The notes below the pieces were generated by a model. The model made no database searches. It had not been told where the DNA came from and worked only from the letters and a program-made list of their open reading frames with translations. From the NCBI RefSeq assembly GCF_900240975.1, contig NZ_LT968775.1:930001-994000 (forward strand): 64,000 nt of DNA, given 5' to 3'. Shown here piece by piece: positions 57,011 to 64,000 of this stretch; the first letter of the stretch is position 1, and each line of letters opens with the position of its first letter. Both the position numbers and the translations under genes were made by a program. Source of the DNA: Mycobacterium sp. 4858 (GTDB lineage Bacteria; Actinomycetota; Actinomycetes; Mycobacteriales; Mycobacteriaceae).

Positions 57011-57640
57011 TTACAGCGGCCAGCTATTCGGCGCGACCACATAACTCAGCGCCGCCGCCGGGGGCAACGGCCGGCGTTCTTTCACCGAGATCGCATCGAT
57101 CACAAGGGCGACGTAGCGTCGCCAGCCGTCGCTGTCCGGGTCCATCGTCGGCAGCACCGCGTAGAGCATCGCGACCAGACGCGGAAGGTCATCGGCAACC
57201 AGGTCCGCGCGGACCAGTCCGGCCCGCTGGCCCCGGCAGGCCAGCTCGTAGAGGGCTTGGTTCAGTGAGTCCGAGATGTCGGCGGTCAGCGACCCGGCCC
57301 GGTGCGCGGCGGTCAGCAGGTGTCGTTCGCGGACCCCGAGTCCGATTGCCGCTTCGATCAATTGGTGCAGGCCGCGCAGTGGGTCGGCCATGCGCCGCGC
57401 GTCTTCGATCGCCGGCGTGAGGTACTCGGCGACGCTTTGGTCCAGGGCCGCCCGGACCAGGTCGGCCTTGGCCGGGAACCTGCGGTAGAGCGTTCGTTCG
57501 CCGACTCCGGCGCGACGGGCGACGGCTTCGATGGGCGCATCCGGTCCCAACTCGCCGTAGACGGCCCGCGCGGCGCGCAGGATGCGCTCGGCGTTGCGCG
57601 CCGCGTCCGCCCGCAACGGCCGGTCTTCCACCGTTGTCAT
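57011..57640 (-). CDS. TetR-family regulator divergent from the second P450
   Basis: This 209-residue regulator starts at ATG 57640 (a GTG at 57646 is alternative). The helix-turn-helix reads ERILRAARAVYGELGPDAP, then VARRAGVGERTLYRRFPAKA. The remaining 150 residues form a helical ligand domain with an Ala-rich C-terminus (ALSYVVAPNSWPL). It faces the P450 gene at 57735 across 94 bases that hold repeated ACTGAC motifs, so it likely controls itself and that P450. Confidence 0.88.
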   Translation of the reverse strand: MTTVEDRPLRADAARNAERILRAARAVYGELGPDAPIEAVARRAGVGERTLYRRFPAKADLVRAALDQSVAEYLTPAIEDARRMADPLRGLHQLIEAAIGLGVRERHLLTAAHRAGSLTADISDSLNQALYELACRGQRAGLVRADLVADDLPRLVAMLYAVLPTMDPDSDGWRRYVALVIDAISVKERRPLPPAAALSYVVAPNSWPL

Positions 57641-57652
57641 CCGCACAGCGTA

Positions 57653-57713
57653 ACTGACGGTTGACTGCCACCTCTCCGGCTTCTACGCTCCGTATAACTG
57701 ACAGATGACTGAC
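57653..57713. promoter_or_regulatory. ACTGAC direct repeats between TetR and P450
   Basis: AACTGAC-type motifs occur at 57653-57658, 57697-57702 and 57708-57713. The last two are 11 bases apart, about one helical turn. They lie between the divergent TetR and P450 genes and are likely regulator-binding sites. There is no experimental support. Confidence 0.5.
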
Positions 57714-57734
57714 ATTTAAAGCGGAAGCGCCGAT

Positions 57735-58937
57735 ATGTCAATGATTTCCGAGACGGATCTTCCCGTCATACCCGCCCGGCGGGATGCCGGATGCCCGCTT
57801 CATCCGCCGGCCGACTTCGTGCGCTGGCGTCAGGAACCCGGACTGCGACGGGCGATGTACCACGGGCAGCCGGCCTGGGTGGTGAGTCGCTACCACGACA
57901 TCAGGGCGGCGCTGCTGGATCCGCGCCTGTCCGCGGACACCATCCCGGCATCCATGAAACCGACAAGCACGGACAACACCACCCCGGTGATGTTCGCGCG
58001 GGTCGACGACCCCGAGCATCATCGGTTGCGGCGCATGCTGACCGGTGATTTCACCTTCAGGCGTTGCGAAAGGATGCGGCCGCAGATCCAGGAATTGGTA
58101 GATCAGCACCTCGATGCGTTGATCGACAACGGGCCGCCCGCTGACCTGGTCCGCGACTTCGGCTTGCCGGTGCCCTCACTGGTGATCGCGTTGCTGCTGG
58201 GCGTGCCGTCCGAAGACCTGCCGTTCTTCCAGCACCACTCCACGCGTGGGCTGGAGTGGACCACGACCGACGAGCAACGGGCCGAATCCTTCGGGGCGAT
58301 GTATGCCTACATCCAGGAGCTGGTCGATCGCAGGGCCGACGATCCCGGCGATGACCTGATCAGCCGCCTGGTCACCGGCTACGTCGCGACCGGGCAGCTC
58401 ACCCGCGAGACCGCCGCCATGACCGGCGTCGTCATGATGCTGGCCGGCCACGAGACCAGCGCCAACATGATCTCGCTGGGAACGGTTGCGCTGCTTGAGC
58501 ATCCGGACGTGTTCGCACGGCTTGGCACGACCGACGACCATGGCGTGGTCGTCAACATCGTCGAGGAGCTCATGCGCTATCTCAGCATCGTGCACAGCCA
58601 GGTGGATCGAGTGGCGACCGAGGACTTCACCCTCGGCGGCCAGCCGATCCGCGCCGGAGACATGGTGTTGATGAATCTGCCCGCCGGCAACTGGGACGCC
58701 GAGTTCGTCGAGCATCCCGACGTCTTCGACGCCGACCGAAACACTCGCGGGCACTTGGGTTTCGGCTACGGTGTGCACCAATGCATCGGCCAAAACCTTG
58801 CCCGGGTGGAAATGCAGGTCGCCTTCGCCACGCTGGCGCGGCGCCTGCCCGGGCTGAAACTGGCGCTACCGGCCGACGAGCTGAAGTTCAAGGAAGCCGA
58901 CATCTACGGGATGAAGGAGCTTCCGGTCACCTGGTGA
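57735..58937 (+). CDS. Cytochrome P450 (second of two)
   Basis: This 400-residue soluble P450 has the I-helix motif MMLAGHETSANMISLG, ExxR in VEELMRYL and heme loop FGYGVHQCIGQNLARVE with Cys350. It has the compact CYP105/CYP107-like layout common in actinobacteria. ATG 57735 is preferred; a second ATG is at 57741. It lies opposite a TetR gene. Neither a ferredoxin nor a reductase is adjacent, so electrons must come from elsewhere. The substrate is unknown. Confidence 0.92.
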   Translation: MSMISETDLPVIPARRDAGCPLHPPADFVRWRQEPGLRRAMYHGQPAWVVSRYHDIRAALLDPRLSADTIPASMKPTSTDNTTPVMFARVDDPEHHRLRRMLTGDFTFRRCERMRPQIQELVDQHLDALIDNGPPADLVRDFGLPVPSLVIALLLGVPSEDLPFFQHHSTRGLEWTTTDEQRAESFGAMYAYIQELVDRRADDPGDDLISRLVTGYVATGQLTRETAAMTGVVMMLAGHETSANMISLGTVALLEHPDVFARLGTTDDHGVVVNIVEELMRYLSIVHSQVDRVATEDFTLGGQPIRAGDMVLMNLPAGNWDAEFVEHPDVFDADRNTRGHLGFGYGVHQCIGQNLARVEMQVAFATLARRLPGLKLALPADELKFKEADIYGMKELPVTW

Positions 58938-58971
58938 GAACGCCTTGCGGCGGCGAGCATCGCCCGGACAC

Positions 58972-59640
58972 TCAGCAGGTGAACGCCGCGCCGACGCCGT
59001 CTGGCGCGGGCCCTGGTCGTAGACAACCGTACGGCTCGATGCCCGCGGGGCTCAATCGGGCGGCCGACTGGTGGGCGTAGTTCACGCAATACAGCCCGGA
59101 TTGATCGGCGCGGCAACGATAGTCACCGAATGACAGCGAATCACCGTTTGCCAGCTCCGAACCGCTGCCGTTGAGGAACGGACCGGGATCGGCGCGCGAC
59201 GCACCGACTTGCAGGTTCTGGCCGTCGAAGCTCACCCAACCGCCCTGCCAGCCGCCGTAGGACGTCGGCGGCGCGGGCGGTGGATTGGTCAGGCTGACCA
59301 GGCAGAGCAGCGCGCCGCCGGTGTGTTTGGAATCGGTCACGCAGGAGGCTTTGCCGGCCGCCGCGGTGAAGGCGATGTCGTCGCCGAGTGGCGTGGTCGC
59401 ACCGTCGCGAATCGCGTTGTGATAGCGACCGGGGTCCGCGGCATGGCCGGCTTCGATCCACGCGATGACGTCGGAGATCGGCGCCCCGGGAGTGGGCGCG
59501 CCGTTCGGGGCCGGCGGTTTGGCGCCCGACGAAGTGGTGGCGGCGCCCGCGGAGGTCCGAGTTTGCTGCGCCTGACCGCCGACGGTGTGGGAACACCCGG
59601 CGACCAGTAACGACGCTGCCAGCAGCGCGGCGATCCGCAT
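58972..59640 (-). CDS. lppI: Lipoprotein LppI
   Basis: This 222-residue secreted lipoprotein has a signal peptide with lipobox LVAGC (Cys16) and a Thr/Ala/Pro-rich spacer. A conserved domain with WIEAGHAADPGRYHNAI, SFGDYRCRADQSGLYC and GCLRPGP follows. The paired cysteines suggest disulfides outside the membrane. The length is close to M. tuberculosis LppI (Rv2046, about 218). It lies directly upstream of, and divergent from, lipT, as in M. tuberculosis. Function is unknown. Confidence 0.9.
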   Translation of the reverse strand: MRIAALLAASLLVAGCSHTVGGQAQQTRTSAGAATTSSGAKPPAPNGAPTPGAPISDVIAWIEAGHAADPGRYHNAIRDGATTPLGDDIAFTAAAGKASCVTDSKHTGGALLCLVSLTNPPPAPPTSYGGWQGGWVSFDGQNLQVGASRADPGPFLNGSGSELANGDSLSFGDYRCRADQSGLYCVNYAHQSAARLSPAGIEPYGCLRPGPAPDGVGAAFTC

Positions 59641-59719
59641 CCCGTCAGGCTAACCGCCACGCGCCGAAAATAAGGCGCTGCGCGCGCGTTACGCCCGTGG
59701 TGTCCGCTAACGTCGGGTT

Positions 59720-61225
59720 ATGCACCAGCGCACTGTGCGCGCACGCACGACGATCGGGACTGTGGAAGGCTTCACCCGCGACGGCGTCCACCGTTGGCGA
59801 TCCATCCCCTACGCGCGCCCACCGGTCGGGCCCCTGCGCTTGCGGGCGCCCCGGCCGGCGCAACCGTGGTCGGGTGTGCGGCACTGCCATGGCTTCGCCA
59901 ACTGCGCACCCCAGCAGCGGCGGTACACCATGCTCGGTGTCGGCCGCTACCAGGCGATGGGGGAGGACTGCCTCACCCTCAACGTCGTCACCCCCGAAAT
60001 CCCGGTCGAAGAGCCGCTGCCCGTCATGGTTTTCATCCACGGCGGAGGCTACATCCTGGGTAGCTCCGCCACGCCGCTGTACGACGGCGCGGCGTTGGCG
60101 CGCCGCGGCTGTGTGTACGTGTCGGTGAACTACCGACTGGGTGCGTTGGGTTGCCTGGACCTGTCGTCGCTTTCGACGCCCGACATCACCATCGACAGCA
60201 ACCTGTTCCTGCGCGACCTGGTGATGGCGTTGCGCTGGGTGAAAGACAACATCTCCGCGTTCGGCGGCGACCCGGACAAAGTCACGATCTTCGGGGAAAG
60301 CGCCGGCGCGCACATCACCGCTACCCTCTTGGCGGTGCCGGCCGCCGAAGGGCTGTTCGCCCGGGCCATTGCGGAAAGCCCGGCCTCCGGGATGGTTCGG
60401 TCGCGAGAGACCGCCGCGGAATTCGCGACGCGCTTCGCCGCAATATTGGGCGCGCGGCCGCAGGACGCCGCCGAGGCACTGATGCAGGCGTCCCCGGCGC
60501 AACTGGTGGACGCCCAGCACCGGTTGATCGACCAAGGCATGGGGGACAGGCTCGGCGCGTTCCCGATCGGCCCGGTCGCCGGCGACGACGTCGTGCCCCT
60601 TGATCCCGTCGAGGCGATGCGTGGTGGCCATGCGCACCGGGTGCCGCTCATTGTGGGCACCAACGCCGAAGAGGGCCGCCTGTTCACCCGCTTCCTCAAA
60701 ATGCTGCCGACCAATCAAGCGATGATCGAGGAACTGCTGGCCGACACGGAACCCGCTGCGCGCGAACGCATCACCGCCGCCTACCCGGATTACCCCGCGC
60801 CCTCGGCATGCATCCAGCTCGGCGGTGACTTCGCGTTCGGCTCGGCGGCCTGGCAGATCGCCGAGGCCCACAGCGCACACGCGCCCACCTACCTCTACCG
60901 GTACGACTACGCGCCGCGCACGTTGCGCTGGTCGGGCCTGGGCGCCACTCATGCCACCGAGTTGCTGGCCGTCTTCGACGTCTACCGCACCCGATTCGGC
61001 GCCCTGCTGACCGCCGCGGCCGATCGCCGCGCCGCGTTGCGGGTGAGCAACCAGGTGCAACGGCGGTGGCGGGCCTTCAGCCACTCCGGTGCGCCGGGCG
61101 AGGACTGGCCCACCTACACCACCGCCGACCGTGCCGTCATGGTCTTCGACCGCAAGAGCCGCGTCGAGTTCGATCCACATCCGCACCGGCGGATTGCCTG
61201 GGATGGCTTCTCCCTGGCGCGGTGA
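59720..61225 (+). CDS. lipT: Type-B carboxylesterase LipT
   Basis: This 501-residue carboxylesterase/lipase matches M. tuberculosis LipT (Rv2045c) in order and length. Motifs are the N-terminal RWRSIPYARPPVGPLRLRAP, MGEDCLTLNVVTP, oxyanion hole VFIHGGGYILG and nucleophile elbow IFGESAGAH (Ser194). A Glu in GTNAEEGRLF and a His in GATHATELLA complete the probable triad. There is no signal peptide. It hydrolyses ester substrates; the natural one is unknown. Eighteen bases separate it from the next gene. Confidence 0.92.
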   Translation: MHQRTVRARTTIGTVEGFTRDGVHRWRSIPYARPPVGPLRLRAPRPAQPWSGVRHCHGFANCAPQQRRYTMLGVGRYQAMGEDCLTLNVVTPEIPVEEPLPVMVFIHGGGYILGSSATPLYDGAALARRGCVYVSVNYRLGALGCLDLSSLSTPDITIDSNLFLRDLVMALRWVKDNISAFGGDPDKVTIFGESAGAHITATLLAVPAAEGLFARAIAESPASGMVRSRETAAEFATRFAAILGARPQDAAEALMQASPAQLVDAQHRLIDQGMGDRLGAFPIGPVAGDDVVPLDPVEAMRGGHAHRVPLIVGTNAEEGRLFTRFLKMLPTNQAMIEELLADTEPAARERITAAYPDYPAPSACIQLGGDFAFGSAAWQIAEAHSAHAPTYLYRYDYAPRTLRWSGLGATHATELLAVFDVYRTRFGALLTAAADRRAALRVSNQVQRRWRAFSHSGAPGEDWPTYTTADRAVMVFDRKSRVEFDPHPHRRIAWDGFSLAR

Positions 61226-61242
61226 CCTGGCACGCTGACCCC

Positions 61243-63255
61243 ATGCATGCCGACATCGCGCAAGTCATCGAACGCCCGGGAGATCTCACCGCCGAATGGC
61301 TGACCACGGCGATCGGCGCCGGGCCCGTCGCCGACTTCGCCGTGGAGCGCATCGGCACCGGACAGATGAGCGAGTGCTACCGCATCCGGCTCACCTACGC
61401 CGACGGCGCGGCGGGCCCCGGCCGGCCCGCGTCCGTCGTGCTCAAGGTGGCCGCCACCGACCCGGTGAGCCGACAGACGGGGCTGGCCCTGGGCCTCTAC
61501 GAACGGGAGGTCCGGTTCTACGGCGACGTAGCGCCTCGGCTGGGCGGGCCGATCGCGCCGTGCTACCACGCCGCCGTCGATACCTCGACGGGTGCGTTCG
61601 ATCTCCTGCTGGGCGATGCCGGGCCGGCGATCGTCGGCGACGAAATCGCCGGCGCGACAGCCGAACAGGCGCACCTGTGCGTCGTCGAGCTGGGGCGGCT
61701 GCACGGCCCGCTGCTCGGCGACACGGTGCTGGCCGAAGCGCCGTGGCTGAACCGTGATTCGCCGCTCACCCAGGCGATGATCGCCCCGCTGTACGCCGGG
61801 TTCATCGACCGCTACGGGGACCAGATCGCGCCGGAACACCGCATGGTGTGCGAACGCCTGGTCGCGTCCTTCGACGGGTACCTGGCCCAAGAAGGGGCGC
61901 CGGAGCGCATCCATGGCCTGATGCACGGTGACTACCGGTTGGACAACCTGCTGTTCGGGACAGCCGGGGCGGACCGTCCGTTGACGGTCGTCGATTGGCA
62001 GACGGTGTCCTGGGGGCCAGCCCTGACCGACCTGTCGTATTTCCTCGGCTGCGCGTTGCCCACCCCGGATCGCCGTGAGCACTACGATGCGCTACTTCGG
62101 GCTTACCACGAGGCGCTCGGGCCGACGGCGCCCCTTTCGCTCGCCGACGTCGCCGAAGGCGTGCGCCGGCAGAGCTTTTTCGGCGTGATGATGGCGATCG
62201 TGTCCTCGATGCTGGTGGAGCGGACCGAGCGCGGCGACCGGATGTTCATGACGATGCTGCAACGACACTGTGATCACGTGCTCGACACGGATGCGCTGGC
62301 GACGCTGCCCGTCGCGCAGACGCCCCAACCATTGCGGCCTTCGGAGGAGGACGAATCTGCGCACGCGCCGACGGCCGAGCCGCTGTGGAGCGAAAGCTGG
62401 TACGCCGACTTCGCCGATGTGGCACAGGGATTGGGCGGCTGGTTCCGCCTCGGCCTGATCGCCAACGAGCGGACCGCGTGGGTGCACGCGCTGCTGTGCG
62501 GCCCAGATATGGCGACCGTCGCCCTGGACGCGCGGGTGCCGCTGCCGGCGGACCCGTGGGAAATATCCACCGACTCCTTCGAACTCGGCCACGCCGCGAC
62601 GGCGCCGCTGCAGTCCTACCGCATCGACCTGCGGGCGCGGGCTCAGGCCTATGCCGATCCGTCGGCGTTGTTGCGCGGGGAGGCCGGCACCCCCGTCGAG
62701 ATGACGATGAACCTGGTGTGGGCCACCGACGGTGTCCCCTACAAGTACCGCTTGACGACGCGCTATGAGATTCCGTGCCGGGTCTCGGGAACCGTCACTA
62801 TCGGCGACACCGGCTACCGGGTCGAGTCGGTTCCCGGGCAGCGCGACCATTCCTGGGGTGTGCGCGACTGGTGGAGCATGGACTGGATCTGGAGCGCGCT
62901 GCACCTCGATGACGGCACCCACCTGCACGGGGTGAACATCCGCATTCCCGGCGCGCCGTCCTTCAGCATCGGCTACGCGCAGAGCGCCGACGGCGACGTC
63001 ACCGAGCTGCAGACGGTCGACTCACGAGAGTCCTTTGGCGCCAACGGATTACCGCTGAAGGCCACGCTGACCCTGGAGCCGGGCGAAATCACCGCGGACC
63101 TCGACGTGCGGGGGCACGCGCCGGTGCGCCTGACCGCGGCCGACGGGCGGGTCAGCCAGTTCCCGCGGGCCTGGGCCACCGTCAACACCCTCGACGGTCG
63201 CCGCGGGGTCGGCTGGGTGGAGTGGAACCGCAACCTCCCCGCAGAAACCGAGTGA
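61243..63255 (+). CDS. APH/EcKL-type kinase fused to a C-terminal domain of unknown function
   Basis: This is a 670-residue protein. Residues 1-350 form an aminoglycoside-phosphotransferase/ecdysteroid-kinase-like fold, with Lys in SVVLKVAATDP, catalytic loop MHGDYRLDNLLFG (Asp230) and metal loop VVDWQTVSWGPALTDLSYF. Residues 380-670 form a beta-rich domain with VPGQRDHSWGVRDWWSMDW and GVGWVEWNR, resembling the DUF7064/CrtC-like tail found on some actinobacterial kinases. ATG 61243 is chosen, as it gives a complete kinase N-terminus. Its stop overlaps the gluconokinase GTG. A small-molecule or lipid substrate is likely; which one cannot be read. Confidence 0.75.
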   Translation: MHADIAQVIERPGDLTAEWLTTAIGAGPVADFAVERIGTGQMSECYRIRLTYADGAAGPGRPASVVLKVAATDPVSRQTGLALGLYEREVRFYGDVAPRLGGPIAPCYHAAVDTSTGAFDLLLGDAGPAIVGDEIAGATAEQAHLCVVELGRLHGPLLGDTVLAEAPWLNRDSPLTQAMIAPLYAGFIDRYGDQIAPEHRMVCERLVASFDGYLAQEGAPERIHGLMHGDYRLDNLLFGTAGADRPLTVVDWQTVSWGPALTDLSYFLGCALPTPDRREHYDALLRAYHEALGPTAPLSLADVAEGVRRQSFFGVMMAIVSSMLVERTERGDRMFMTMLQRHCDHVLDTDALATLPVAQTPQPLRPSEEDESAHAPTAEPLWSESWYADFADVAQGLGGWFRLGLIANERTAWVHALLCGPDMATVALDARVPLPADPWEISTDSFELGHAATAPLQSYRIDLRARAQAYADPSALLRGEAGTPVEMTMNLVWATDGVPYKYRLTTRYEIPCRVSGTVTIGDTGYRVESVPGQRDHSWGVRDWWSMDWIWSALHLDDGTHLHGVNIRIPGAPSFSIGYAQSADGDVTELQTVDSRESFGANGLPLKATLTLEPGEITADLDVRGHAPVRLTAADGRVSQFPRAWATVNTLDGRRGVGWVEWNRNLPAETE

Positions 63256-63749
63256 GCGGACCGGCGCCCGTCGTGGTGATGGGCGTCTCGGGATCGGGCA
63301 AGTCGACCGTGGGAACCGCGCTCGCGCAACGCTTGCGGGTTCCCTTCGTCGACGCAGACACGCTGCACACGCGGGCCAACATCGCCAAGATGGCGGCCGG
63401 TGAGCCGCTCGACGACGAGGACCGCTTTCCCTGGCTGGATCGCGTCGGCGAGTGGTTGGCCGCGCACCGCGGCGGCGGCGTGGCGAGTTGTTCGGCGCTC
63501 AAGCGCAAGTACCGCGACCAGTTGCGCGGGCACTGCCCGCAGGTCGAATTCCTTCACCTCGCCGGTTCGTCGGCGCTCATCAGCGGCCGACTGGCCGCCC
63601 GGACGGGTCACTTCATGCCGGCCACCCTGTTGCGCTCGCAATTCGATGCGCTGGAACCGCTCGCCGCGGAGGAGTGCGGCGCGACCGTCGACGCCGGCCG
63701 GGACGTCGACGCGATCGTCGACGCGTTCCTGACGGGGCGGACGCCCTAG
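63252..63749 (+). CDS. gntK: Gluconokinase
   Basis: This 165-residue P-loop kinase phosphorylates D-gluconate to 6-phosphogluconate, feeding the pentose-phosphate pathway. Motifs are VVMGVSGSGKST (Walker A), PFVDADTLHTRANIAKMAAG, DRFPWLDRVGEWLA, ASCSALKRKYRDQLRG and GHFMPATLLRSQFDALEP. All are characteristic of GntK. The GTG start overlaps the preceding TGA (GTGA). It is convergent with the repeat-protein gene 16 bases away. Confidence 0.93.
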   Translation: MSGPAPVVVMGVSGSGKSTVGTALAQRLRVPFVDADTLHTRANIAKMAAGEPLDDEDRFPWLDRVGEWLAAHRGGGVASCSALKRKYRDQLRGHCPQVEFLHLAGSSALISGRLAARTGHFMPATLLRSQFDALEPLAAEECGATVDAGRDVDAIVDAFLTGRTP

Positions 63750-63765
63750 CCGACGGCCGATTCGC

Positions 63766-64000
63766 TCACGAGGAAAGCTTGCGGCGACCCGTCTTGACCT
63801 GCTCACCGAGCCGCTCGCGGGCGGTGTCCGCCAGGTAGCCACCGCGAGCGCGGGCGGTGTCGGCCAGGTAGCTGCCACGCGCGCGGGCGGTGTCGGCGAG
63901 ATCCTCGCCCCGATCCAGCGCCGTGCTCGCCAGTTCCTCCCCGCGCTTGCGCGCCTTCTTGGCCAGCTTCTCGCTGCGCTTGCGGGCCTTCTTGGCCAGC
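63766..64000 (-). CDS. Protein with 11-residue amphipathic repeats, 5' part beyond the window
   Basis: The last 77 residues are visible on the minus strand, ending at TGA 63766-63768. They consist of six consecutive 11-residue units. The first two read LAKKARKRxEx, the third LASTALDRGED, the next two LADTARARGxY and the sixth LADTARERLGE. A basic tail, KTGRRKLSS, ends the protein. Such 11-mers form long amphipathic helices of the kind that lie on lipid surfaces (synuclein, LEA and apolipoprotein-like). The N-terminus is outside the window, so the family is unknown. Confidence 0.8.
   Translation of the reverse strand, partial: LAKKARKRSEKLAKKARKRGEELASTALDRGEDLADTARARGSYLADTARARGGYLADTARERLGEQVKTGRRKLSS

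Overview
The window is a stretch of a slow-growing, non-tuberculous Mycobacterium chromosome (high GC, roughly 65-70 percent by eye). Evidence includes a PPE protein, RbpA, the mycoketide synthase Pks12, lnt/ppm1, LppI, LipT and a block of aerobic cobalamin genes. From memory of M. tuberculosis gene order, the window follows the region from tatC/helY (Rv2093c-Rv2092c) down to lipT (Rv2045c), inverted relative to H37Rv, with several local gains and losses. The species cannot be fixed from the sequence alone; the M. avium complex or a relative is plausible.

Layout. 1-6450: tatC (partial), the Ski2-type helicase helY, a DUF4333 membrane protein with a hexapeptide repeat, a stand-alone 5'-3' exonuclease and pepE. 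6485-12418: accessory DNA with a large alpha/beta hydrolase and a CpnT-like polymorphic toxin locus. The toxin has a CpnT-like N-terminus, a proline-rich linker and a C-terminal TNT-type NAD-glycohydrolase domain. It is followed by a candidate immunity gene and a small gene broken at a T6 run. GC falls sharply at the toxin-domain boundary. 12540-31455: an F420-dependent PPOX-fold enzyme, an SDR, and cobalamin genes in three blocks (cobL-cobM-cobK; cobG-cobH-cobIJ on the minus strand; cobN). Between these blocks lie an IS481-family element, sigC with an in-frame upstream zinc anti-sigma-like gene, a PPE gene with an amber codon before its PPW tail, and an ssuCBA-type sulfonate transporter followed by a deleted ssuD remnant.

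31517-38209: dienelactone hydrolase, FxsA, amidohydrolase, separate lnt and ppm1 genes (fused in M. tuberculosis), rbpA and a zinc-ribbon protein. 38548-53638: the 12.5-kb pks12, whose two full modules have AT motifs predicting alternate methylmalonyl and malonyl use, and an Rv2047c-like epimerase/PEP-swivel fusion. 53677-58937: an island of two cytochrome P450s, an SDR, a small membrane protein and two TetR regulators with candidate operators. 58972-64000: lppI, lipT, a kinase-like fusion protein, gluconokinase and the C-terminus of a protein made of 11-residue amphipathic repeats.

How the genes work together. The cob genes cover precorrin-2 methylation through cobalt insertion by the oxygen-dependent route. 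Lnt acylates lipoproteins and Ppm1 makes polyprenyl-phosphomannose. Pks12 makes the mycoketide chain of mannosyl-phosphomycoketide. The toxin and its neighbours look like an ESX-exported effector/immunity module. No tRNA, rRNA, CRISPR array or riboswitch was recognised.
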